Part shown: positions 1-5,893 of the stretch, piece after piece
Layout of the letters: the number at the start of each line of letters is the position of its first letter
Position numbering within the stretch: the first letter of the stretch is position 1
From: Candidatus Woesearchaeota archaeon
GTDB lineage: Archaea; Nanobdellota; Nanobdellia; Woesearchaeales; UBA11576
Direction of reading: 5' to 3'
NCBI GenBank assembly: GCA_016219765.1
Contig: JACRKM010000149.1
Coordinates: forward strand, 1-8,379
Length of the DNA: 8,379 nucleotides
Made by a program: the position numbers and the translations under genes
The notes under the pieces: model-generated
Seen by the model: only the letters and a program-made list of their open reading frames with translations
Databases searched by the model: none
Told to the model about the DNA's origin: nothing

Positions 1-291
1 GACACGACAGTTGATACGCTGTGCCATGGTGCCGATCTTGGCGTTCCTGGCATTTCAAAAGTGCACTCAGACATTCAGGTCGGTGAACTTGTTGCAGTAG
101 TGACGCTAAAAGAAGAATTGGTATCTATCGGCGAAGCGGTGATGATTTCTAAAGATATGCAGAAAAAACCAAAAGGGATCGCGGTTAAGGCAGGCAAAGT
201 GTTCATGGATCCAGGCACGTACCCGAAGATGAGCCGTGCAAAGTCTGCAGTAGAGAAGAAGGAGGATAACGAGAAGCTAGTAATTAACTGA
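1..291 (+). CDS. cbf5: Cbf5-type tRNA/rRNA pseudouridine synthase, C-terminal PUA domain (5' end cut by window)
   Basis: The frame is open from base 1 to a TGA at 289-291, giving the last 96 residues of a protein that begins outside the window. The segment CHGADLGVPGISKVHSDI followed by GELVAVVTLKEELVSIGEA and a GIAVKAGKVFM..GTYPKM ending is characteristic of the archaeal Cbf5/dyskerin PUA domain. In the family this domain binds the lower stem and ACA box of H/ACA guide RNAs and the tRNA acceptor end. The catalytic domain with its aspartate lies upstream and is not visible. The C-terminus carries a charged tail of roughly 18 residues, rich in Lys and Glu, beyond the usual YPKM-like end. Cbf5 acts in the H/ACA RNP with Nop10, Gar1 and L7Ae; none of those genes is in this window. 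The next gene downstream is co-directional but 124 bp away and seems to have its own TATA box. Confidence 0.9.
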   Translation, partial: DTTVDTLCHGADLGVPGISKVHSDIQVGELVAVVTLKEELVSIGEAVMISKDMQKKPKGIAVKAGKVFMDPGTYPKMSRAKSAVEKKEDNEKLVIN

Positions 292-313
292 ATGGTATTG
301 ATGAAGGCAAAAC

Positions 314-321
314 TTTTTAAA
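314..321 (+). promoter_or_regulatory. Probable TATA box for the 416-1375 gene
   Basis: TTTTTAAA is preceded by a purine/A-rich BRE-like stretch (GGCAAAAC) in the spacer after cbf5. Transcription would start near 343-345, giving a leader of about 70 nt before the ATG at 416. A weaker candidate, TTGTATAG at 373-380, would place the start almost on the GTG at 401. Which one is used cannot be settled from sequence. Confidence 0.4.
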
Positions 322-415
322 TGGAGCCTGCTTCCCTGCTACTATTGATCGGGTGTTCTTAGACAGTGATGCTTGTATAGTTATGTTATGTGTGTGATAC
401 GTGTGCGGCTACAAC

Positions 416-1375
416 ATGAATAGCAAAAAAAGCATGAACAGTAAAAAATTCAGAAAAAATCAACGCATAAAGGCGCATTCCAGGATATCCTGCCTTGATG
501 ATAGGCTGAAGGTCATACCACCGGAAGCTTTAGACATGAAGAGCGGAGACTATGTGAGGGCGCTTGAATATCAATACAGGCTGTGCACAAAAGAAGTCAG
601 TGCATATATGGGTGCCATCGATGCAACTATAGAAGAAGCTCAAAAAAACCTTGATAAGGTTGCAGTTGGCCTGAGTGGGCAGTTGGGAATCCAAGTGAAT
701 GTCGGTGTTAGAGGTATTAAGCAACACGAACAGAAAGCCGATAATTTTCTTGATATTATGGTCACCATCAAGAACGCCAATGAAACAGATATCAAGTGCG
801 TGTATGCAGAGATTTATGAATCGTCGGAGGCTTATGTAGAGCAGATCAGGATGCTCAACCTGGATATGCGGCCGTTCGTCGAGCGTGCTGCTGCATTCTA
901 CAAGCGGCTCATTGAGATCACAGCTGTTGAGCGCGTAATGCCTGACGACCACTTGCGTCCCTTTGCTCTTGCACAGATTCATTCTGACGAGAAGAATCTT
1001 GAAGTGATTATCGATGCAGATGCGGGAGCTCTGTTGGCCATTGAAGGCAGTGAAGCTCGCTCGGCGGATGACTCCGATATGCAATCTGGAGCGTACGATA
1101 TCGCTGGGCCCGTCGGCGCAAGCCTTCGCGACCTGTACGTCGTAAAGAATCCTTCTCATCTTGTCTGTGCAGAAGATCTTCTGATCATCGCAGTATCAGA
1201 AATCAGCCGCCGATACCATGAAGAGCAGGCACAATCGTATAAGTGCGCTGCGATGGTGGATGTAGAAGCTGAACTTGAGAAGCAGGCGGTCCTAAAGAGG
1301 GCATTGAACCTTCCGCTTTTTGACCCAGTCCCAGAAATGTCGGGTGGCAGAAAGGATGGGAAATATTTCTCGTGA
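416..1375 (+). CDS. Hypothetical soluble protein, family not recognised
   Basis: The ORF gives 319 residues from the ATG at 416. An in-frame GTG at 401 would add five residues, and a second ATG lies at 434. No clear Shine-Dalgarno decides among them, and an in-frame TGA at 395-397 rules out anything earlier. The first codons are an imperfect 18-nt tandem duplication encoding MNSKKS then MNSKKF, followed by a strongly basic segment. The rest is mixed alpha/beta and hydrophilic, with helix-prone stretches (IEEAQKNLDKVA, AYVEQIRMLN, VEAELEKQAVLKR). I see no signal peptide, transmembrane segment, zinc-ribbon or nucleotide-binding motif. It follows cbf5 and converges on sucD with a 9-bp gap, so it is unlikely to belong to the sucCD transcript. 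No function is proposed. That it is a real gene is supported by its length, by lying on the same strand just after cbf5, and by filling the interval exactly. Confidence 0.75.
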   Translation: MNSKKSMNSKKFRKNQRIKAHSRISCLDDRLKVIPPEALDMKSGDYVRALEYQYRLCTKEVSAYMGAIDATIEEAQKNLDKVAVGLSGQLGIQVNVGVRGIKQHEQKADNFLDIMVTIKNANETDIKCVYAEIYESSEAYVEQIRMLNLDMRPFVERAAAFYKRLIEITAVERVMPDDHLRPFALAQIHSDEKNLEVIIDADAGALLAIEGSEARSADDSDMQSGAYDIAGPVGASLRDLYVVKNPSHLVCAEDLLIIAVSEISRRYHEEQAQSYKCAAMVDVEAELEKQAVLKRALNLPLFDPVPEMSGGRKDGKYFS

Positions 1376-1384
1376 TTTGTTATA

Positions 1385-2248
1385 CTAGTATCCTTTTTGT
1401 AACAACTTCGCTACTTCCGAAGGAAGTTTTGCTACAGGAACCCCCGCCTCGGCGAGTGCGTCGGTTTTTGCTTTCGCTGTCTCCCTGTCGCCCATAATGA
1501 TCGCTCCTGCATGCCCCATGCGTTTTCCTGGTGGGGCAGTCTGTCCAGCAATATATGCTACCACTGGTTTTGTTACGTGTTCTTTGATGTAGTCGGCGGC
1601 CCTGACCTCAAAGTCGCCGCCGATCTCGCCGATCAAGACAATGCGCTTTGTCGCCGCGTCCTGCTCAAAGCGTTCAAGGACGTCAACAAAATCAACACCG
1701 CCGATTGGATCGCCGCCTATTCCAACGACCGTCGTCTGTCCAAGGCCTCTGCGTGTAATCTGGTGTACAATCTCATACGTTAGCGTTCCTGAACGTGATA
1801 CGACACCAACATCTCCTCGTGTGAAGATATGGTTAGGCATGATGCCTAATTTACACTCATCAACGCTCGTGATTCCAGGACAATTCGGGCCGATCACTAC
1901 ACGCTTGAGCTGTTTTGCTTTCCACATTATCTGTAATGAATCAAGAATTGGAATGTTCTCTGTTATGATTACAATGTTTAATCCTGCCTCGAGCGCCTCA
2001 AACGCTGCAGACTTTGCGAAAGGCGCTGGAACAAAAATTACAGACCACTCGGCTTTGTGATTTCGGAGCGCCGCCTTCACGGTGTTGTACACAGAAACCG
2101 TGTCAACGTCCCGGCCTTCTTTTCCCGGCGTGACGCCTGCAACAATATTTGTCCCATACGCGCGCATAAGTCGCGTGTGAAAACTTCCATGCTTGCCAGT
2201 AATGCCCTGCACGATCGATCTCGTCTTCTTATTGATGAAAATGCCCAT
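1385..2248 (-). CDS. sucD: Succinyl-CoA ligase (ADP-forming), alpha subunit
   Basis: This is the alpha subunit, which binds CoA and carries the phosphohistidine intermediate. From the ATG at 2248 it is 287 aa, like bacterial SucD (about 289), and its first residues, MGIFINKKTRSIVQGITG, align with the family N-terminus. A GTG at 2257 would add three residues, but those bases form the GGTGA Shine-Dalgarno, so 2248 is preferred. Visible motifs are the CoA-binding GITGKHG (15-21), GPNCPGI (120-126), SRSGTLTYE (151-159), E208 in GEIGGDFE, and the phosphorylated H246 in GKRMGHAGAI. All key residues are present, so activity is expected. It is last in the minus-strand run, 5 bp after the membrane-protein stop. 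Its partner sucC lies 1.6 kb upstream instead of adjacent, which is unusual. A ligase using a different acid (malate or acetate type) cannot be excluded, but size and domain arrangement match SCS, not the longer archaeal ACD alpha subunit. Confidence 0.95.
   Translation of the reverse strand: MGIFINKKTRSIVQGITGKHGSFHTRLMRAYGTNIVAGVTPGKEGRDVDTVSVYNTVKAALRNHKAEWSVIFVPAPFAKSAAFEALEAGLNIVIITENIPILDSLQIMWKAKQLKRVVIGPNCPGITSVDECKLGIMPNHIFTRGDVGVVSRSGTLTYEIVHQITRRGLGQTTVVGIGGDPIGGVDFVDVLERFEQDAATKRIVLIGEIGGDFEVRAADYIKEHVTKPVVAYIAGQTAPPGKRMGHAGAIIMGDRETAKAKTDALAEAGVPVAKLPSEVAKLLQKGY
1394..1398 (+). terminator. Possible oligo-T terminator for the 416-1375 gene
   Basis: A TCCTTTTTGT tract lies 18 bases after the stop of the plus-strand gene, just beyond the 10-bp palindrome ATACTAGTAT (1382-1391) at the convergent junction with sucD. 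Archaeal polymerase can terminate at short T-runs. The tract lies inside the 3' end of sucD, and five Ts is short, so the call is tentative. Confidence 0.25.
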
Positions 2249-2253
2249 CGATT

Positions 2254-2258
2254 TCACC
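2254..2258 (-). promoter_or_regulatory. Shine-Dalgarno of sucD (GGTGA)
   Basis: GGTGA lies five bases before the ATG at 2248. It contains the competing GTG codon (2257-2255) and also the TGA stop (2256-2254) of the upstream membrane-protein gene. It therefore decides the sucD start and suggests translational coupling of the two genes. Confidence 0.6.
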
Positions 2259-2664
2259 GGCGCAATTTTTTTAGAGCAGTTTGAGATACCTTAGTCTCCA
2301 ATCTTTGTGGTACTGGTGGTACTTGATCAACGCTGCCCCAATCGATAATCTTTCTTCTGAACACTTCGCAGAGAACAAAATACTCCGCCACGAAAAAACC
2401 GAATAGCAGGACGTACGTGAATGTTGAGAGCGCGAGCGCGTACCCCACAAAGTTGCCAACCAGTATGACAAGCACGAATGATTTGATTGCGTAAGGCTTG
2501 CGCGGCCTAAAATGCGCACTCAAAAGAGCAGTGCACATCACGAGAAAGAACTTTGAAACAATGTGGACGCGCGTGGCGATTCCAAACAAGAGGAGCAGTG
2601 CATAAAACAGGATTATTGAAGACCAGTACATGATCCGTTTGATGGTGCCCGATTCCATGCTCAT
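2254..2664 (-). CDS. Small four-TM membrane protein, family not recognised
   Basis: The ORF encodes 136 residues. Four hydrophobic segments are visible at about 12-30, 35-51, 62-80 and 82-99. Basic residues flank them (TIKR before TM1, RPRKP between TM2 and TM3, FRRK after TM4). A hydrophilic tail of about 35 residues is rich in Pro, Gln and Lys and ends KKLRR, probably cytoplasmic. No enzymatic motif is seen. It sits between ald (38-bp gap) and sucD (stop overlapping the sucD ribosome site), so it is probably co-transcribed with them. That context could fit a role in transport of, or membrane coupling to, alanine, ammonium or a dicarboxylate, but this is guesswork and the size is small for a known transporter. 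A second in-frame ATG at 2658 is an equally plausible start; neither has a strong Shine-Dalgarno. Confidence 0.8.
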   Translation of the reverse strand: MSMESGTIKRIMYWSSIILFYALLLLFGIATRVHIVSKFFLVMCTALLSAHFRPRKPYAIKSFVLVILVGNFVGYALALSTFTYVLLFGFFVAEYFVLCEVFRRKIIDWGSVDQVPPVPQRLETKVSQTALKKLRR

Positions 2665-2702
2665 TCATATTCAGGTTATTTTTCGCGTATTTTTCTCGCA
2701 TA

Positions 2703-3842
2703 TTAGACAAATGGTTTGTAATGCCTCTGCATGTCAAGGTCCCTTGCCACCGCCTCATACGAAATGCTCCCGTCAAAGGTGTTCAGGCCTTTAGCAAAAT
2801 TTTTGTTAGAGCGCAGTGTTTGTTCAACTCCATTATCCGCCATGCGCAATAGCAACGGCAGCGTTGCATATGTGAGTGCCTGCGTTGACTGGCGCGGCAC
2901 TTGGCCTGGCATATTAGTGATACAGCAGTAAATTTTCTTGTCAATCGGGTAAACAGGACTTTCATGCGTCGTTGGCCGTGATCCCCAGATACAGCCCCCT
3001 TGATCGATGGCAACATCGACGACAACTGCGCCATCTTGCATTGATTGCACCATCTTTCTGGTTACAAGTCTCGGGGCCTTTGCTCCTTTGACAAGCACTG
3101 CACCGACAAGCACATCGGCTGTTCTTGTTGCCTGTGCAATGCTTTTTTCATTTGATTCAACAATTTTGAGATTTTTTGCCAGCGGGCCTAGTTCCTTTTG
3201 AAAATACTTCTTCAAAAAATCGATCGTTGGTCCCTTACGCTGAAGAATCATGACATTACAGCCAAGACCTGCAGCAGTGCGCGCAGCCGTCGAGCCAACA
3301 ACACCACCGCCGACAACAACAACGCACGCAGGCGTCGCGTGTTCTATATTGCCCAGTGAAACTCCTCGGCCATTATACTTCTTCTGAAGATATTGCGCAG
3401 CATACTGGATCGAGAGAACGCCAGCAACCTGGCTCATTGGTTTGAGCAGCGGCAGGCCTCCTTTTTTGTCTTCAACAGTCTCATAGGCGATTGCAGAAAT
3501 CTTGTTCCTGACCAGTCTTCTTGTAAGTTCCTTGTCTGCTGCGGCAAGATGCAAGTAAGTGAACAATGTTTTTCCTTTGAATGCATCAAGAAGAGCATAT
3601 TCTGAAGGAATGGGCTCTTTTACCTTTATGAGAATGTCGCATTGTTCAACAACCGACCTTGCTCTTGTGGCCAACGTTGCGCCCGATTTCTTGTATTCAT
3701 TATCGCCAAATCCTGCACCGATTCCCGCTCCTCGCTGGATAACAACTTTATGTCCTGCGCTTGCAAGTTTTCGAACGCCGCTTGGAATAAGGCCAACACG
3801 ATTCTCCGCGGTTTTAACTTCCTTGATACAGCCAATAATCAT
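2703..3842 (-). CDS. ald: Alanine dehydrogenase
   Basis: The enzyme catalyses reversible reductive amination of pyruvate to L-alanine in the cytoplasm. The 379-aa length matches bacterial-type Ald. The N-terminal MIIGCIKEVKTAENRVGL carries substrate-binding R15, KVKEP gives K75, and FTYLHLAAAD gives catalytic H98. A Rossmann fold starts at VVVVGGGVVG (174-183), and VVVDVAIDQGG contains the catalytic D280; the ITNMPGQVPRQST segment is also typical. The full catalytic set is intact. The residue ending the second Rossmann strand, normally Asp in NAD-dependent Ald, is Gln201 followed by Arg-Lys, which hints at altered cofactor preference. A GGGTG Shine-Dalgarno (3848-3852) lies five bases before the ATG. 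The gene sits between sucC and the membrane protein in one minus-strand run, suggesting that alanine formation or oxidation is coupled to succinyl-CoA metabolism. Confidence 0.95.
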   Translation of the reverse strand: MIIGCIKEVKTAENRVGLIPSGVRKLASAGHKVVIQRGAGIGAGFGDNEYKKSGATLATRARSVVEQCDILIKVKEPIPSEYALLDAFKGKTLFTYLHLAAADKELTRRLVRNKISAIAYETVEDKKGGLPLLKPMSQVAGVLSIQYAAQYLQKKYNGRGVSLGNIEHATPACVVVVGGGVVGSTAARTAAGLGCNVMILQRKGPTIDFLKKYFQKELGPLAKNLKIVESNEKSIAQATRTADVLVGAVLVKGAKAPRLVTRKMVQSMQDGAVVVDVAIDQGGCIWGSRPTTHESPVYPIDKKIYCCITNMPGQVPRQSTQALTYATLPLLLRMADNGVEQTLRSNKNFAKGLNTFDGSISYEAVARDLDMQRHYKPFV

Positions 3843-3847
3843 AGTTG

Positions 3848-3852
3848 CACCC
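3848..3852 (-). promoter_or_regulatory. Shine-Dalgarno of ald (GGGTG)
   Basis: On the minus strand GGGTG is followed by CAACT and the ATG at 3842-3840, a five-base spacing that supports this start. It lies directly after the tandem repeat at 3860-3893. Confidence 0.5.
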
Positions 3853-3859
3853 GATTATC

Positions 3860-3893
3860 ATCTCATTTTTATCTCAATCTTATTTTTATCTCA
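3860..3893 (-). repeat. Two-unit 17-bp tandem repeat with TATA-like cores, sucC-ald spacer
   Basis: On the minus strand the unit TGAGATAAAAATAAGAT is followed at once by a copy differing at one base (A to G at unit position 13). The first TGA is the sucC stop codon, so the duplication begins on it. Each unit contains ATAAAAAT. The one nearer ald ends about 22 bases before the ald ATG, where an archaeal TATA box would give a near-leaderless transcript. It could be a secondary promoter for ald-orf136-sucD or merely an A-rich slippage product. Confidence 0.6.
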
Positions 3894-5075
3894 TTTTCTT
3901 TTCTCTCTACCTTTCTGCCTATGGACCAATGTCACTATTTGTTTTGCAGCAGCTTCCATCTCAGCAAACACTTGCACGCCATTCTTTTTCAGCAGTGCTT
4001 TGGCTTCCTTCTCGCGTGTTCCAATCATCCGTACAACCATCGGGATTTTGAGCTTGTGTTTGTGCCTGTAAGCGATCAGCCCTTCAGCGATTTTATCGCA
4101 GTGTGTAATACCGCCAAAAATATTTATGAAGAGACCGTGAACGTTGGGTTTTGAAAGCACGATCGACAACGCCTTCTGCGCTTCAAGCGCTGCACCGCTG
4201 CCCCCCACGTCGAGGAAGTTCGCTGCTTTGCCGCCAAACGCATCGATCATGTCGAGCGTCGCCATCACCAAGCCTGCTCCGTTTCCAATAACTGCGATAT
4301 CGCCATCAAGGTCGACATACTGTACATGGTCTTTTCGTGCTTTTGCTTCAAGCGGGCTGAGATTCTCATCTGCGAATGGTTCGAGTGCTGGCTGGCGATA
4401 GAGCGCGTTATCATCGATGATCATCTTTGCGTCTGCCGCAACAAACCCTCTCTTTGTTTCTGCAAGAGGGTTGATCTCGATCAAAAGCGCATCATGTTTG
4501 TAGAGCAGTTCCATCAATGTGGCGCAAAGATTGCTGATTTCGATTGGGATTTTATTCTCCTTCAACTCTTTTTTCAACTGTGCAAGGTTTACTTTCTTGA
4601 TTTCATTCCCTGCATATTTATTCTCGCGCTTCCCGTCAGCCGGTGGAATTGTGAACCGAACGTTGGTGATTTTGCGCGGGTCCCACGCCGCAACTTCTTC
4701 GATATCGACACCTCCCCATGGTGAGTACATAATCACTATCTCTTCCGATGAGCCGTCGAGAGTAATGGCAAGATAATGCTCTTTCTCAATATCCAGTTTC
4801 TGTTCAACGAGAAGCTCGCGTATTTTTTCTCCTTTGACATTCATTCCCAGCAATCTTTTTGCATCGGCTTGCGCGCGCGATTTATTGCTGATCAGAATTG
4901 CGCCGGACTTCTTTCGATGGCCGCCATGGATCTGCGCCTTGAGCACCGCGTGCAAGCCCGGCACTTGATGGATCGCCTTGACGATCTGTTCAGGACGATC
5001 GATCACCACTCCTCTCGGTACTGCCACGCCCTCCTTTTTCAAAATCTCCTTTGCATTATGTTCAGTAATGTTCAT
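3891..5075 (-). CDS. sucC: Succinyl-CoA ligase (ADP-forming), beta subunit
   Basis: This is the ATP-grasp beta subunit that binds nucleotide and succinate and pairs with SucD. At 394 aa it has family length, and MNITEHNAKEILKKEGVAVP matches the conserved N-terminus (MNLHEYQAK type), fixing the ATG at 5075. Visible are K46 in LKAQIH, GGVDIEEVA (121-129), the Mg-binding N202 (LIEINPLAE) and D215 (AADAKM), NGAGLVMATLDM (265-276), NFLDVGGSGA (286-295) and NIFGGITHCDKIA (318-330). The glycine-rich loop after K46, usually close to HAGGRGKAGG, reads HGGHRKKSGA here, a divergence next to the nucleotide site. The C-terminus is basic (QKGREKRK). It is first in the sucC-ald-orf136-sucD run and has its own TATA box inside the end of the upstream MazG-like gene. 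Confidence 0.95.
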   Translation of the reverse strand: MNITEHNAKEILKKEGVAVPRGVVIDRPEQIVKAIHQVPGLHAVLKAQIHGGHRKKSGAILISNKSRAQADAKRLLGMNVKGEKIRELLVEQKLDIEKEHYLAITLDGSSEEIVIMYSPWGGVDIEEVAAWDPRKITNVRFTIPPADGKRENKYAGNEIKKVNLAQLKKELKENKIPIEISNLCATLMELLYKHDALLIEINPLAETKRGFVAADAKMIIDDNALYRQPALEPFADENLSPLEAKARKDHVQYVDLDGDIAVIGNGAGLVMATLDMIDAFGGKAANFLDVGGSGAALEAQKALSIVLSKPNVHGLFINIFGGITHCDKIAEGLIAYRHKHKLKIPMVVRMIGTREKEAKALLKKNGVQVFAEMEAAAKQIVTLVHRQKGREKRK

Positions 5076-5113
5076 GACTAAAGATTTTTCCAGGGATCTT
5101 TACATTACACCCT

Positions 5114-5121
5114 TATTTATA
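5114..5121 (-). promoter_or_regulatory. TATA box of the sucC-ald-orf136-sucD run
   Basis: The minus strand reads AGTATAAATAAGG, with TATAAATA at 5121-5114. It overlaps the last codon and stop of the MazG-like gene. Transcription would start about 26 bases downstream of the box centre, near 5091, leaving a leader of about 16 nt with no clear Shine-Dalgarno before the sucC ATG at 5075. Confidence 0.65.
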
Positions 5122-5518
5122 CTACATCCTTAAACTCAGTATATTTTGACGCTTTGCCCTTTGCAAGGTGAACAGGGTATTTCTTTGCTGACTCATCAAG
5201 CTTGTCAAAGAACGCTTTCGAAACATCTATATCTAGTTCTGTCGCAAGCAACAGACTTAAATTAATGACGTCCGCCAGTTCGTGTTCAACCTCGCGCTTA
5301 TTTTTAGGATCACACATGTATGTTGTAATTTCATTATCGGTTTTGTAGCGAAAATGCTCAAGCAGTTCCCCAACTTCCGTCACCAGTGCAACGCCAAGAT
5401 CCTTTGGCTTATGGAACTGCTTCCAGTCACGCGCTGTTCGAAATTTATCCACTGCTTCTTTGAGCTGCGCTACCGTTGTTGTGTGATCCGAAGGAGCACA
5501 TTTTTGAGAATTTGTCAT
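5117..5518 (-). CDS. MazG-like nucleotide pyrophosphohydrolase (dCTPase/RS21-C6 type)
   Basis: The family are all-alpha NTP pyrophosphohydrolases that cleave (d)NTPs, often dCTP or modified nucleotides, to NMP and PPi as house-cleaning. The 133-aa protein has the two metal-binding helices: E48-V-G-E51 in ALVTEVGELLEHF and E80-L-A-D83 in EHELADVINLSLLLA. The late segment KKYPVHLAKGKASKYTE is typical of the single-domain dCTPase-like branch. All four acidic ligands are present, so it should be active. The ATG at 5518 is supported by a TATA box 23 bases upstream, which implies a leaderless mRNA. The first 15 residues are poorly structured. The gene precedes sucC on the same strand with 41 bp between, but sucC has its own promoter. 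The exact nucleotide substrate cannot be read from the sequence. Confidence 0.88.
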   Translation of the reverse strand: MTNSQKCAPSDHTTTVAQLKEAVDKFRTARDWKQFHKPKDLGVALVTEVGELLEHFRYKTDNEITTYMCDPKNKREVEHELADVINLSLLLATELDIDVSKAFFDKLDESAKKYPVHLAKGKASKYTEFKDVV

Positions 5519-5540
5519 GTCACGGCATTGTCTTTCAGGA

Positions 5541-5548
5541 TTATTAAA
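5541..5548 (-). promoter_or_regulatory. TATA box of the MazG-like gene, leaderless transcript likely
   Basis: The minus strand reads AAAGGTTTAATAATCC: a purine-rich BRE-like AAAGG, then TTTAATAA at 5548-5541. The box centre lies about 26 bases before the ATG at 5518, so transcription should start on or next to the start codon. No Shine-Dalgarno is present, as expected of a leaderless archaeal mRNA. The inverted-repeat element begins about 16 bp further upstream. Confidence 0.6.
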
Positions 5549-5564
5549 CCTTTCTTTGCTAAAG

Positions 5565-5800
5565 GGGTTGGTGCGAAATTATTTGCTTTTGCACGGCAGG
5601 CATGTTTAACACCGCCGCCTTTCTGCGAGAGATGGAAAGCAACACAAACGCGCCGACAAGGGGGTTGCCCCATCCGGGGAATGTCGGCAATTCTGATTGA
5701 CTATCGTCATCACGAGCTTGGCGCGGTGTTAAACAAGCGCAACGTAGTGTAGCGGTGCCTGCCAGTATTATCAACAGGGTGCTTATTTTCGCACCAACCC
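5565..5800. mobile_element. 236-bp inverted-repeat element, MITE-like or structured RNA/DNA
   Basis: Perfect 14-bp terminal inverted repeats, GGGTTGGTGCGAAA (5565-5578) and TTTCGCACCAACCC (5787-5800), enclose further nested pairs: GGCAGGCA/TGCCTGCC (5595-5602/5756-5763), GTTTAACACCGC/GCGGTGTTAAAC (5604-5615/5723-5734) and a local hairpin GCCGACA/TGTCGGC (5652-5658/5682-5688). Direct repeats flank the element: exact TCTTTGCT at 5553-5560 and 5801-5808, extending to near-identical AACC-prefixed copies at 5547-5560 and 5796-5808. It contains no convincing gene; a 71-codon frame across it on the minus strand looks incidental. It fills most of the 375-bp region between divergent promoters. A non-autonomous insertion with terminal repeats and a target duplication fits, as does a conserved foldable regulatory element. 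Its inner block recurs near the right end of the window. Confidence 0.65.
5671..5728 (+). repeat. Dispersed repeat core, copy 1
   Basis: CATCCGGGGAATGTCGGC (5671-5688), a 20-base spacer, then ATCACGAGCTTGGCGCGGTG (5709-5728). Both conserved parts reappear inverted at 8283-8339 with the same spacer length. This copy lies inside the inverted-repeat element and includes part of its inner stems. Confidence 0.7.
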
Positions 5801-5869
5801 TCTTTGCTCAAGAAGAGGTATTAACCTGTAAAGTGGTTTTTGTACACCATCGTTCAATAACAACACACA

Positions 5870-5877
5870 TTTATTAA
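5870..5877 (+). promoter_or_regulatory. Candidate TATA box of the metallopeptidase-like gene
   Basis: TTTATTAA lies within TTTATTAATAA upstream of the 5894 gene. At normal archaeal spacing transcription would start near 5900, slightly after the ATG at 5894, which would favour a downstream start (5927 or 5951). A weaker TTCAATAA at 5853-5860 would suit 5894. The start is therefore uncertain. Confidence 0.4.
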
Positions 5878-5893
5878 TAAACACACGACAGAA

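Noticed and set aside
530..1159. Long minus-strand frame (209 codons) opposite the 416-1375 gene
   Set aside because: It is antisense to a better-supported gene, its residue composition is unlike a folded protein (many Cys, Ile and His), and it has no motif or promoter of its own.
2241..2257. GTG at 2257 as the sucD start, overlapping the upstream stop by four bases
   Set aside because: The ATG at 2248 matches the conserved SucD N-terminus and is preceded at five bases by GGTGA, which includes that GTG.
3559..4154. Plus-strand frames of about 170 codons over the ald-sucC junction
   Set aside because: They run antisense to two certain enzymes, and their Phe/Leu/Ser-rich translation comes from the T-rich spacer and the complement of Lys-rich coding sequence.
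5282..5774. Frames crossing the inverted-repeat element on both strands (plus 5282-5752, minus 5774-5559)
   Set aside because: One overlaps the MazG-like gene antisense and both read through stem sequences. They lack motifs and plausible starts, so openness is attributed to the GC-rich repeat.
5565..5800. Element considered as RNase P RNA, SRP RNA or a box H/ACA guide RNA
   Set aside because: The universally conserved RNase P and SRP core sequences are not visible, and no hairpin-ANANNA-hairpin-ACA arrangement could be identified.
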